Origin: Roseospira goensis
GTDB lineage: Bacteria > Pseudomonadota > Alphaproteobacteria > Rhodospirillales > Rhodospirillaceae
Assembly (NCBI RefSeq): GCF_014197795.1
Contig: NZ_JACIGI010000010.1
Location: 62,001-126,000, forward strand
Reading direction: 5' to 3'
DNA length: 64,000 nucleotides
Shown here: in pieces, positions 49,886 through 57,648 of the stretch
Numbering within the stretch: the first letter of the stretch is position 1
Layout: each line of letters opens with the position of its first letter
Notes under the pieces: generated by a model
The model's input: only the letters and a program-made list of their open reading frames with translations
The model's database searches: none
Told to the model about the DNA's origin: nothing
Program-made: the position numbers and the translations under genes

Positions 49886-50677
49886 ATGGCATCCTTCAAT
49901 CCGGTAACCGCCCTGACCCGCGGGCTCGATGTCCTGCGGACCGTCAACCAGCTCGGCACAGCGTCCGTCGGCCAGGTGCACGCGGAGACCGGCCTGCACA
50001 AGGCCACCATCGTGCGCATGCTGGAGACACTGGAACACGAGGGCTACATCGCCCGCAGCCACAACGAGGCGAAGTACCACCCGACGGGCCGCGTGCTGCT
50101 GCTCGCCTCGGGCTACGACCTGCACCGGCGCGTCGCCGAGATCGCCGACCCGATCATGGGCGAGTTCCGCCGCAGCATCGGGTGGCCATCGGACGTGGGG
50201 GTGTTCGACGAGGACGCCATGATCATCGTCCTCACCAGCCGCGCCTTCGGCACGCTGTCGTTCAACCGCCAGGTGGGTGCGCGCGCCCCGCTGTTCGGCA
50301 CCGCCCTGGGGCGCGCGTTCATCTGCCACGCGCCGGCCGCGGTGCGCACAGCGGCCGCGGCACGCCTGGCCGCCTCCCCCGATCCCTGGGACGCCCCGGC
50401 CCGCGACCCGGCCGTCCTGCGCGCGCTGGTGGACGACGTGGTCGGCCAGGGCTATGCGGTCATCGACGAGACCCTGTGTACCCAACGCTACGACAAGGCG
50501 ATCTGGGCCGTCGCGGTACCGATCCGCGCCGGCGACCGGGTGTTCGGCTCGGTCAACGCGATGGCCCTGCGCAGCGCCATCGACCTGAACACCTTCGTTG
50601 CAGGGATCCTGCCGCCGCTGCGCGAGACGGCGGCGCGGCTGGCGGCCGGTCTGGCGGAGACCGCGCCGCGCCCCTGA
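49886..50677 (+). CDS. IclR-family transcriptional regulator
   Basis: A 263-residue regulator. The N-terminal winged helix covers ALTRGLDVLRTVNQLGTASV to HKATIVRMLETLEHEGYIAR (about residues 10-60). The C-terminal ligand domain has ARAPLFGTALGRAFICHAPA and VDDVVGQGYAVIDETLCTQR, then VAVPIRAGDRVFGSVNAMAL. A 10-bp palindrome agtgtacact (49823-49832) in its 100-base upstream region could be an autoregulatory site. It lies between two copies of the TTTCA-N5-TGAAA operator and probably represses the acyl-CoA and TRAP genes. Confidence 0.93.
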   Translation: MASFNPVTALTRGLDVLRTVNQLGTASVGQVHAETGLHKATIVRMLETLEHEGYIARSHNEAKYHPTGRVLLLASGYDLHRRVAEIADPIMGEFRRSIGWPSDVGVFDEDAMIIVLTSRAFGTLSFNRQVGARAPLFGTALGRAFICHAPAAVRTAAAARLAASPDPWDAPARDPAVLRALVDDVVGQGYAVIDETLCTQRYDKAIWAVAVPIRAGDRVFGSVNAMALRSAIDLNTFVAGILPPLRETAARLAAGLAETAPRP

Positions 50678-50743
50678 CGAGCCGACCCGGCCCCGGTCGT
50701 GCCAGCAGCCTTTGACAAGGTCCGGTGAAGTCCGGGGCTGGTT

Positions 50744-51076
50744 TCAGACGCCGAGGGCCGTCAGCAGACCATAGACCGCGGTCCCCACGGCGATACCGGC
50801 GAACGGCCCGCGCGTCCAGGCGCACAGCACACCGGTGCACAGCAGCGCGACCGCCGCCGCCGTATCGAAGGCCGCCCGCCCGGTCCCGGTGTCGAAGAAG
50901 CAGATCAGCATCACGAACGACACCACCACGGCATCGCCCGCATAGCGCAGCCAGCGGTCCACCACCGCAGGCAAGGTGAAACGCGTCAGCAGCACCACGG
51001 GCAGCGCCCGCAGGACGAAGGTCACGCCGACCAGCACGGCGGCCACGGCCAGCGGATCAGCGGCGCCGGACAGCAT
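50744..51076 (-). CDS. azlD: AzlD-family branched-chain amino acid transport subunit
   Basis: AzlD is the small partner of AzlC; the pair exports branched-chain amino acids or analogues. The 110-residue protein from the ATG at 51076 is mostly membrane (LAVAAVLVGVTFVLRALPVV, VVVSFVMLICFF). It overlaps azlC by 20 bases, a typical arrangement. Confidence 0.85.
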   Translation of the reverse strand: MLSGAADPLAVAAVLVGVTFVLRALPVVLLTRFTLPAVVDRWLRYAGDAVVVSFVMLICFFDTGTGRAAFDTAAAVALLCTGVLCAWTRGPFAGIAVGTAVYGLLTALGV

Positions 51077-51785
51077 GGTCCACGCCGACGGCAGCGGTGG
51101 CAACAAGGGCCGGCGCGATCAGCAGCGCCGCGGAGGCCGACAGGGTCTGCGCCAGCCACAGGGTCAGCGCGGCGGCGCCGGCCACGAGCCCCAGGGTAAA
51201 GACGGCCCGGTACGGAAGGGTGGTGGCGATCATCGCCAGCAGGAAGGCCGGCAGCACAAAGCCCGTCACGCTCTGGACCGATGGCGGCAGCACCGCCCCC
51301 ATCAGCGCACCGACAAGCGCCCCCAGGGCGAACACCGCATAGACGGTGGCCGCAAACCCGAGAAAGTAACCCGCGCTGCGGTCGCCGGTGACGCGCTCGT
51401 GGCGCGCCGCGGCGGCGAACGAACCGTTGGCAACGAGATGACTGGCCGCGAGTTGGCCGAGCAGCGGCAGGTCCCGGAAGCGGGCCGCCATGGACGCCGA
51501 CATCAGCATGAAACGCACGTTCACCGCCAGCACCAGAAGCACGATCCAGACCAGGTTCTCGCCCGCCTGCATGGCCTTGAAGGCGGCAATCTGGGCCTGG
51601 ATGCCATAGGCCAGGATGGTGGTCCCGGCCGCGTACCACGGCGGCAGGCCGAACTCGGTGACCGCGTAGTTGCCGAAGCTGGCGGCGAACACGAAGTACA
51701 CCAGCGACAGCACCACGGCCTCGCGCGCCCCCCGCCGCACCCCGGTCTCCGGCCGGCGCGGGCCGCTCCCGGCCCGCGCCCGCAT
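51057..51785 (-). CDS. azlC: AzlC-family branched-chain amino acid transport subunit
   Basis: A 242-residue membrane protein with LVYFVFAASFGNYAVTEFGL, AGENLVWIVLLVLAVNVRFM (containing the family NxRF motif) and further hydrophobic segments. The ATG at 51785 has a poor ribosome-binding site; a GTG overlapping the dctM stop (GTGA) is an alternative and would add eight residues. It is downstream of dctP-dctQ-dctM on the same strand, so a TRAP importer and an AzlCD exporter appear to share one transcript. Confidence 0.85.
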   Translation of the reverse strand: MRARAGSGPRRPETGVRRGAREAVVLSLVYFVFAASFGNYAVTEFGLPPWYAAGTTILAYGIQAQIAAFKAMQAGENLVWIVLLVLAVNVRFMLMSASMAARFRDLPLLGQLAASHLVANGSFAAAARHERVTGDRSAGYFLGFAATVYAVFALGALVGALMGAVLPPSVQSVTGFVLPAFLLAMIATTLPYRAVFTLGLVAGAAALTLWLAQTLSASAALLIAPALVATAAVGVDHAVRRR

Positions 51786-51805
51786 CCTACGCGGCTTCGC
51801 CCCGG

Positions 51806-53092
51806 TCACTGCATCTGCCCGGGCAGCCACAGCGTCAGGCCCGGCCACGTCACCAGGATGGCCAGCAGCACCAGTTCCACCACCAGGAACGGCAGCACGC
51901 CCTTGAATGCCTCGCCCAGCGGCACCCGGGTCACCGACGAGGTGACATACACGTTCAGACCCAGGGGCGGCGTGACCAGGCCGATCTCCACCGTCTTGGT
52001 GATGATGATTCCATACCAGATGCCGTCGAAGCCCAGCGCCGAGACGATCGGAAAGGTCAGCGGCACCGTCAGCACCAGGATGGCGATCTGATCCAGGAAA
52101 CAGCCCAGCAGCAGATAGACCAGCAGCAGCAGCAGCAGGATGCCCCATGGCGGCAGGTCCGCCTCGACCACCGCACGCACCAGATCCTGGGTGACCTGGG
52201 TATAGGTCATGAAGTATCCGAACACCATCGCGCCCAGGATGATCATGATGATCATCATATAGGTGCGCAGCGTGTTCTCCATCGCCGCGCGCAGGGTGCC
52301 GCCATTCAGCCGGCGCAGCGCCAGCACGATCGCCAGCGCGAACAGCGACCCCACGGCGCCGATCTCCGTGGGCGTCGCCACCCCGCCGTACAGGCTGCCG
52401 ATGACCACCACGATCAGCAGCAGGATCGGCCACACCGTCAGCATTGACCGCATCGCGGCGCGCAGGTCGAAGCTGGGCGCGCGCGGCATCATGTCGGGCC
52501 GACGCAGGGCGATCCAGACGATCACCAGGGTATAACCGGCCATGGTCAGCAGCCCGGGCACGATACCGGCGATCAGCAGCTTGCCGATGCTCTGCTCGGT
52601 CAGGATGCCGTAGATGACCAGGATGATGCTGGGCGGGATCATGATCGCCAGCGTTCCCGAGATGGCGATGATGCCGGCGGCCACCCGGGGGTGATACTGC
52701 AACCGCTTCATGTTGGGGAATGCGGCCGTGGACATGGTCGCCGCGGACGCCGTGCTGGAGCCGATCACCGCCGCCATCATGGCGCTGGCGGCAACGCAGG
52801 CAATCCCCAGGCCGCCGGGCAGGCGCCCGATCCAGCGGTAGCTGGTCTGGACGATATCGCGGGCGATGCCGCTGGCCGACAGGTATTCCGACATCAGCAC
52901 GAACATCGGAATGGTCAGCAGCAGGTAGGCCGAGGAGTGCTCGAAGAACGTCTCGGCCATGAGCGGTCCGACGATGCCGGGGCCCATGTGCGCGGCCAGG
53001 CCGAGCGCACCCGACGTGGCCAGGGCAAAGCCGATGGGCATGCCCAGGATCAGGAACAGGATCAGTCCGCCGATCCCGATAACGAGGCTCAT
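51806..53092 (-). CDS. dctM: TRAP transporter large permease DctM, copy 1
   Basis: The large TRAP subunit with about 12 membrane segments over 428 residues. Family features are LILGMPIGFALATSGALGLA, SSTASAATMSTAAFPNMKRL and PPSIILVIYGILTEQSIGKL, ending SVTRVPLGEAFKGVLPF. It is 51 bases after dctQ and three genes upstream of azlD in transcription order. Substrate probably an organic acid (family knowledge plus the CoA-enzyme neighbours). Confidence 0.95.
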   Translation of the reverse strand: MSLVIGIGGLILFLILGMPIGFALATSGALGLAAHMGPGIVGPLMAETFFEHSSAYLLLTIPMFVLMSEYLSASGIARDIVQTSYRWIGRLPGGLGIACVAASAMMAAVIGSSTASAATMSTAAFPNMKRLQYHPRVAAGIIAISGTLAIMIPPSIILVIYGILTEQSIGKLLIAGIVPGLLTMAGYTLVIVWIALRRPDMMPRAPSFDLRAAMRSMLTVWPILLLIVVVIGSLYGGVATPTEIGAVGSLFALAIVLALRRLNGGTLRAAMENTLRTYMMIIMIILGAMVFGYFMTYTQVTQDLVRAVVEADLPPWGILLLLLLVYLLLGCFLDQIAILVLTVPLTFPIVSALGFDGIWYGIIITKTVEIGLVTPPLGLNVYVTSSVTRVPLGEAFKGVLPFLVVELVLLAILVTWPGLTLWLPGQMQ

Positions 53093-53143
53093 GGGGGCCT
53101 TCCTTCTCTCGAGGCAGGGGATGCCACGGGCCGCAGATGCGGC

Positions 53144-53728
53144 CTAGACGGCGTCCACTTCCGTGTCGGGGTCGGTTGAGGTGCCGAGCACGCGGGCGTG
53201 CTGGGGGTCGATCAGGACCATCACGCCGTCCAGCACCAGGCGCAGGCACAGCAGCCCGCAGCCCAGCGGCACCCAGATGCGGGCCAGCCAGACCGGCCAG
53301 TCGACGACGCCGAAGAAGAGATCGGCGTTGACCCAGGCGTGCCAGGCCTCGCCGGCGGCATAGACGCAGATCACGGCCATGGTGACGGCGGCGATCAGGA
53401 AGTTGATCCCGAACAGGATCCCGCGCAGCCGCTCGCCCACCACCTGGTCGATGAAGCCGATCCGGATGTGGGCGCCGCGGCGCACGCCCCAGGACAGCGC
53501 CACCAGAGAGGTCATGCCCATGATGTAGTGGCTGGTCAGCTCGTACTGGAACTGCACCGGGGCGTTGAAGAAGTAGCGCCCGAGGGCATCGGCCGAGACC
53601 AGCAGCATGATGGCCGCCAGCCCCAGCACGCCCACGGCCGCCGCCGCGTGTTCGAGCCGCAGCAGCCCGGCATCGAGGAGACGGAACACGGGGGCAGGAT
53701 AGACGACGTCCTCTTCTGGATGGTGCAT
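53144..53728 (-). CDS. dctQ: TRAP transporter small permease DctQ, copy 1
   Basis: A 194-residue protein with four membrane segments (GVLGLAAIMLLVSADALGRY; YIMGMTSLVALSWGVRRGAH with the family motif; FLIAAVTMAVICVYAAG; IWVPLGCGLLCLRLVLDGV). The ATG at 53728 has GGAGG six bases upstream. It connects dctP and dctM. Confidence 0.92.
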   Translation of the reverse strand: MHHPEEDVVYPAPVFRLLDAGLLRLEHAAAAVGVLGLAAIMLLVSADALGRYFFNAPVQFQYELTSHYIMGMTSLVALSWGVRRGAHIRIGFIDQVVGERLRGILFGINFLIAAVTMAVICVYAAGEAWHAWVNADLFFGVVDWPVWLARIWVPLGCGLLCLRLVLDGVMVLIDPQHARVLGTSTDPDTEVDAV

Positions 53729-53829
53729 CCGAAACCTCCGGGACGGGGAAAATGGTGCGGTCGGGCGCGGAGCGCAGGGCAGCGCGGGGTGCGCCGCCCG
53801 GCCCCTGCGCCCGGCCAGGCGCACCCCGG

Positions 53830-54858
53830 TTAGGGCTGCATGCGCCGCTTGAAGTCGGCCAGAACCTCCGCCGCCGGCAGCCCGCGATCGGACATGCGCC
53901 GCACCCAGTCGGCCTCTGCCTCCGTCAGTGCCTCTTCCAGCACGGTCACCACGTCGGGCGGGAAGTCGTAGACGGTGATGCCCTGCGCCCGGAACTCCTC
54001 CAGCCGCTTGCCCACGTTCGCGTCCACATAGTTGGCCAGGTGGGTTACCGTCTCCTCGCCGGCCTGGCGCAAGGCCTCCTGCTCCGCGGGCGCGAGACCC
54101 TCGAAGGTCTCCTTGTTGATCGCGATGGTGATGACGAACGTCCCGAACGGGCCGTTGGTGCTGACCGATTCCGTCAACTCATCGACCCGATAGGGTTTGA
54201 CGCTGTTGATGGCGAACAGCGTGCCGTCCACGGTGCCGCGCTCCATCGCCACGTACATGTCCGGCGCCGGCATCGCCACCGGGGTCGCGCCCAGGCTTTC
54301 CAGCGTCAGGTTCATGGCCCCGCCGCCGGAGCGGACCTTCTTGCCCACGAAGTCCTCCGGGGTGGTCAGCGGCGGGGTGGCCATGACCATCTGATAGGGG
54401 TCGAGCATCACGCCCATCATGGGCACCGCGTTGCTGTCGAGGAATTCCTGACGCAGCGGGCCGTCCGCCTTCAGCATCGCCCAGTAGCCGGGCGATCCGG
54501 CCCCCGCCGTGGGCGCCATGCCGGGCAGCATGGAGACGCTGTTCAGCGGCAGCTTGTCGGAGAAGTAGCCGATGCCGACGTAACCGGCGTCGACGCGGCC
54601 GTCGCGCACCGCCGTCAGAATCCCGCCGGCCTTGGCGATCTGCCCGGCGGGGAAGTAGGTCCAGGAAATGGCCCCGTCGGACAGCTCTTCCGCGCGCTGC
54701 ATCCAGTACTTCATGCCCTCCTCGGCCAGATAGTGGCCGTCGGGGAACGAGTCCGCGAACGTCAGGACCGTCTCGGCGCGGGCCGCACCGGCCATGGAAA
54801 CACCCGCTGCCACCATGGCGGCCAGCGCGGCACGCCATGCGTTTGTCTGCATGCTCAT
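53830..54858 (-). CDS. dctP: TRAP transporter substrate-binding protein DctP, copy 1
   Basis: A periplasmic receptor of 342 residues with signal peptide (ALAAMVAAGVSMAGAARAE, cleavage after ARA). The mature part contains SFPDGHYLAEEGMKYWMQRA, VRSGGGAMNLTLESLGATPV and MERGTVDGTLFAINSVKPYR, the usual DctP ligand-cleft segments. The ATG at 54858 is six bases from a GGAG. It is the first gene of the dctPQM-azlCD transcript and sits behind the triple half-site operator. Confidence 0.94.
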   Translation of the reverse strand: MSMQTNAWRAALAAMVAAGVSMAGAARAETVLTFADSFPDGHYLAEEGMKYWMQRAEELSDGAISWTYFPAGQIAKAGGILTAVRDGRVDAGYVGIGYFSDKLPLNSVSMLPGMAPTAGAGSPGYWAMLKADGPLRQEFLDSNAVPMMGVMLDPYQMVMATPPLTTPEDFVGKKVRSGGGAMNLTLESLGATPVAMPAPDMYVAMERGTVDGTLFAINSVKPYRVDELTESVSTNGPFGTFVITIAINKETFEGLAPAEQEALRQAGEETVTHLANYVDANVGKRLEEFRAQGITVYDFPPDVVTVLEEALTEAEADWVRRMSDRGLPAAEVLADFKRRMQP

Positions 54859-54899
54859 CGTAGTCTCCAGGACGTTTCAACCTGTCAGCGCTGTTTTTG

Positions 54900-54924
54900 T
54901 TTCACTGTTTGAAATGGCGCTTCA
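54900..54924 (-). promoter_or_regulatory. Triple half-site operator before dctP copy 1
   Basis: TTTCA (54900), TGAAA (54910) and CTTCA (54920), each five bases apart. Read toward dctP this is TGAAG-N5-TTTCA-N5-TGAAA, the same arrangement as before the acyl-CoA dehydrogenase (48581-48605). It covers the predicted transcription start, so a repressor bound here would block initiation. Confidence 0.6.
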
Positions 54925-54929
54925 TTTTT

Positions 54930-54958
54930 AGTATTGCAGCCGGCGCAGAGCGGTGCAA
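54930..54958 (-). promoter_or_regulatory. Candidate promoter of the dctPQM-azlCD operon
   Basis: On the minus strand TTGCAC (54953-54958) and AATACT (54930-54935) are 17 bases apart. The -35 match is modest and the -10 reasonable. The start near 54923 would fall at the upstream edge of the operator. Confidence 0.45.
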
Positions 54959-55004
54959 CCCTGAACTGACTAGGGAGGCCTGACACCAAGAGGGAGACCC
55001 AGCC

Positions 55005-55433
55005 ATGCCGGACACGCCGCCCCCCACCCCGCCCGCCGCCGGGTCGTCCCCCCCGTTCATCGTCCATCTGGACACGCTACCGACCTACGCCCCGCCGGGA
55101 CATTCGGGCACCGTGAACCGGCGCCTGATCGACCCGGGCCTGACCGACACGGTGGACATGGTGCTGGGACTCATCGAGCCGGGCGGGAGCGCCGCGCCCC
55201 ATCGGCACGACACGGAATTCCAGGCCATCGTCATCCTGAACGGGCGGGCGACGGTGCGCCTGGGCGAGGCCCCGGCGCAGGACTGCGGGCCCGGCCACGT
55301 CGTGCGCATTCCGCCCGGGGTGGCGCACGAAGTGATCTCCGTCGGGCCGGAGCCGCTGAAGCTGATCGTGGTCTACAGTCCGCCGCTTAGCGCGGATCGC
55401 GATCAATCGAAAACACGCCGTGGTTCGGATTGA
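55005..55433 (+). CDS. Cupin-domain protein
   Basis: A 142-residue single-cupin protein. Metal-binding motif 1 is APHRHDTEFQAIVILNGRAT (His66, His68, probably Glu71) and motif 2 GPGHVVRIPPGVAHEVISVG (His108). Such proteins act as small dioxygenases, isomerases or ligand sensors; the role here is unknown. It is divergent from dctP. The last 15 residues (from LSADRDQSKTRRGSD) come from a palindromic repeat that has replaced the native C-terminus. Confidence 0.82.
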   Translation: MPDTPPPTPPAAGSSPPFIVHLDTLPTYAPPGHSGTVNRRLIDPGLTDTVDMVLGLIEPGGSAAPHRHDTEFQAIVILNGRATVRLGEAPAQDCGPGHVVRIPPGVAHEVISVGPEPLKLIVVYSPPLSADRDQSKTRRGSD

Positions 55434-55452
55434 TCGCGTGAATCCGCGCTAA
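55387..55452. repeat. Palindromic element, locus B module 1
   Basis: A 66-bp hairpin with outer arms ttagcgcggat / atccgcgctaa and inner arms cgcgatcaatc / gattgatcgcg. It overlaps the 3' end of the cupin gene, which stops inside it at 55433. It shares the nested-arm design but not the sequence of the other modules. Confidence 0.82.
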
Positions 55453-55464
55453 CTATATGATTCT

Positions 55465-55660
55465 CAGCCGATTAGCGCCGATCGCTCGAAATCGGAACCA
55501 CCGGGGTGGGGCCGATTTCGAGCGCGAATCGGCGCGATCTGTTGGTTTCAGAGCGGAACGCCCGAATTCGAAATCACCATGCGATTCCGTATTCGGGCGT
55601 TCCGCTCTATCGCGACAAACCGAAGTCGTGCCGCGATTCCGGTTTGTCGCAATCGGCTGT
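55465..55660. repeat. Palindromic element, locus B composite (three nested modules)
   Basis: The outer arms cagccgatt (55465-55473) and aatcggctg (55651-55659) and the inner pair gcgacaaaccg / cggtttgtcgc (55612-55622, 55640-55650) match locus A module 2. Between the left outer arm and the inner arm sits a 135-bp insert (55474-55608). It contains one hairpin sharing its middle arms with locus A module 1 (55475-55535) and one with perfect 18-bp arms (55550-55567 and 55591-55608, starting agagcggaacgcccg). This looks like modules inserted into modules. Confidence 0.82.
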
Positions 55661-55721
55661 AGTGGCCCGCCGATCCCCGCATGAGCGGGACGCGGCCCGG
55701 CGGCGCCGCCGCCGCGTCTAG

Positions 55722-55867
55722 CAGGCTGCGGAAAAATGATGTGCCACCGCTTTCGCAAAAGCCGCACCCCATATGCAGGGTTTCGAGCCGCTAGCCCCTA
55801 CTGCATATTGGCCCCTGCTTTCGCAAAGTGACGACAACAGGCCACGTTCGGGCTTTTCCGCAGCCTG
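55722..55867. mobile_element. 146-bp MITE with IS5-like ends
   Basis: Terminal inverted repeats caggctgcggaaaa and ttttccgcagcctg bound a 146-bp non-coding body. Both sides carry the tetranucleotide CTAG (55718-55721 and 55868-55871), fitting the YTAR target duplications of IS5-group elements. There is no transposase, so it would need one supplied in trans. The right-hand CTAG contains the stop codon of dctM copy 2. CTAG is itself palindromic, so part of the repeat length is ambiguous. Confidence 0.7.
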
Positions 55868-57115
55868 CTAGATCAGCAGCGGCAGGTAGGCGACCAGCAG
55901 CAGCACCGCAATCAGTACCGCCAGATACGGCAGCACCGCGCGCGCGATGCGCTCCAGCGGCAGAGCGGTGATCGACGAAGCCACGAACAGGTTGATCGCC
56001 ACCGGCGGGGTGACCATGCCGATGGCCAGGCCCACCACCAGGACCACCCCGAAATGCACCGGGTCGAGACCGAGCTGCAGCGCCAGCGGCAGCAGGATCG
56101 GGGTCAGGATGATCAGGGCCGAGGCGGTCTCGATGAACACGCCGGTCACCAGAATCAGCGCCAGGATCAGGAGCAGGAGCACCGCGGTGTTGGTCGACAG
56201 CGACAGCACGAAGGCGGCAATGGCCCCGGGCACCTGCCAGCTCGACAGGGTCCAGCTCAACACGGCGGAGGCGGAGATCACGAACATGATCACCGCCGTG
56301 GTCACCCCGGCGCGCACGACCAGGTGGTACAGGTCGGCCAGGGTCTGGTCCCGGTAGACGAACAGCGACACCAGGATGGCGTAGTTCACGGCCACCACGG
56401 CGGCTTCGCTGGGCGTGAAGACGCCGGAGAAGATGCCGCCCAGGATGATCACCGGCGTCACCAGCCCCCAGCTCGCGGAAACGAAGGTGCGGCCGATGGT
56501 CCGCAGGGAAAAGGCCGTGCCGTGCGGATAGGCGCGCCGATACGCCTGCAGGATGGCGATCAGCCCCAGCCCCAGCCCCATCGCCAGGCCCGGAATCACG
56601 CCGCTCAGGAACAGCGCGGCCACCGATTCCTGCGCGATCACCGCGTAGATGATCATCGGCACCGACGGCGGGATGACGACACCGATGGTACCGCTGGCCG
56701 CGATCAGGCTGGCGGCGGCGGCCGGATCATAGCCCTTGCGCTTGAGTTCAGGCACCAGGCTGGAGCCGACCGCCGCAGTGGTCGCGGCCCCGGAGCCGGA
56801 GATCGCGGCAAAGAACATACCGGCCAGGATCGAGGCGATCGACAACCCGCCCTTGAGGAAGCCGAACAGGCTGTCGGCGAACGCCACCAGCCGCCGGCTG
56901 ACCTGACCCTGGGCCATCACGTCACCGGCCAGCACGAACATCGGCACGGCCACCAGGGCGAAAGAGTTGATGCCGGCGAACATCTGCTGCGGCACCGCCA
57001 TCAGCGGCATGCTCTCCAGGTGCAGCGCGGCCATGGTGGCGCTCCCGATCGCCAGCGCGATCGGCAGACCGAGCAGCAGGAAAACGACGAACAGCGCGGC
57101 CAGGACCAGGCTCAT
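55868..57115 (-). CDS. dctM: TRAP transporter large permease DctM, copy 2
   Basis: The large permease of the second TRAP system, 415 residues, with PIALAIGSATMAALHLESMP, GSGAATTAAVGSSLVPELKR, PPSVPMIIYAVIAQESVAAL and GMVTPPVAINLFVASSITAL. The stop TAG lies in the target duplication of the adjacent MITE, so the reading frame ends exactly at the insertion boundary. The start at 57115 overlaps the dctQ stop as ATGA; in-frame residues upstream of it are not conserved. Confidence 0.94.
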   Translation of the reverse strand: MSLVLAALFVVFLLLGLPIALAIGSATMAALHLESMPLMAVPQQMFAGINSFALVAVPMFVLAGDVMAQGQVSRRLVAFADSLFGFLKGGLSIASILAGMFFAAISGSGAATTAAVGSSLVPELKRKGYDPAAAASLIAASGTIGVVIPPSVPMIIYAVIAQESVAALFLSGVIPGLAMGLGLGLIAILQAYRRAYPHGTAFSLRTIGRTFVSASWGLVTPVIILGGIFSGVFTPSEAAVVAVNYAILVSLFVYRDQTLADLYHLVVRAGVTTAVIMFVISASAVLSWTLSSWQVPGAIAAFVLSLSTNTAVLLLLILALILVTGVFIETASALIILTPILLPLALQLGLDPVHFGVVLVVGLAIGMVTPPVAINLFVASSITALPLERIARAVLPYLAVLIAVLLLVAYLPLLI

Positions 57116-57624
57116 GTCTCGGTCCCCCGCCGGGCCTGCGGCTGGCGTGGGTCGGCGCCGGCCAGGATGCGCAGCAGGTCCGACACGCACAGCAGCGCCA
57201 TGACCGCCGAACAGGCCGGCATGACAGCGTAGACATAGGTCATCGACAGCCGCAGCGACGGCGACTTCTGGAACCCCTGCAACAGCATGTAGCGATAGCC
57301 GATGACCGCCAGCGAGACCAGGAAGGCCAGGGCCACAAGCTGCGCGGCCACGGCGACAAGGCGGTACAGACGAGGCGGCAGCAGGTCCGTGACCACGGTC
57401 ACGGCGATGTGCCGCCCCTGCTGAAAGGCCAGCGCCGCCCCCAGGAAGGTGATCCAGATCAGCAGGAAGCGCGCGACCTCCTCGGTCCAGCTCACGCTGG
57501 TGAAGAAGACCCGCGAGACGATCTGTAGCGTGATCACCGCAATCAGCGCCACCATGCCCACGAACACCACGGGCTTAAGGACGGCGCCGACCGCCTGGTC
57601 GAACCGGGCCAGCCAGGTCAGCAT
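57112..57624 (-). CDS. dctQ: TRAP transporter small permease DctQ, copy 2
   Basis: A 170-residue small permease with four membrane segments, including VVFVGMVALIAVITLQIVSR, the motif SWTEEVARFLLIWITFLGAA and LVALAFLVSLAVIGYRYML. It overlaps dctM as ATGA and follows dctP by 24 bases. Confidence 0.92.
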   Translation of the reverse strand: MLTWLARFDQAVGAVLKPVVFVGMVALIAVITLQIVSRVFFTSVSWTEEVARFLLIWITFLGAALAFQQGRHIAVTVVTDLLPPRLYRLVAVAAQLVALAFLVSLAVIGYRYMLLQGFQKSPSLRLSMTYVYAVMPACSAVMALLCVSDLLRILAGADPRQPQARRGTET

Positions 57625-57648
57625 GTCAGGTTCCCCCCCGATCAGACC

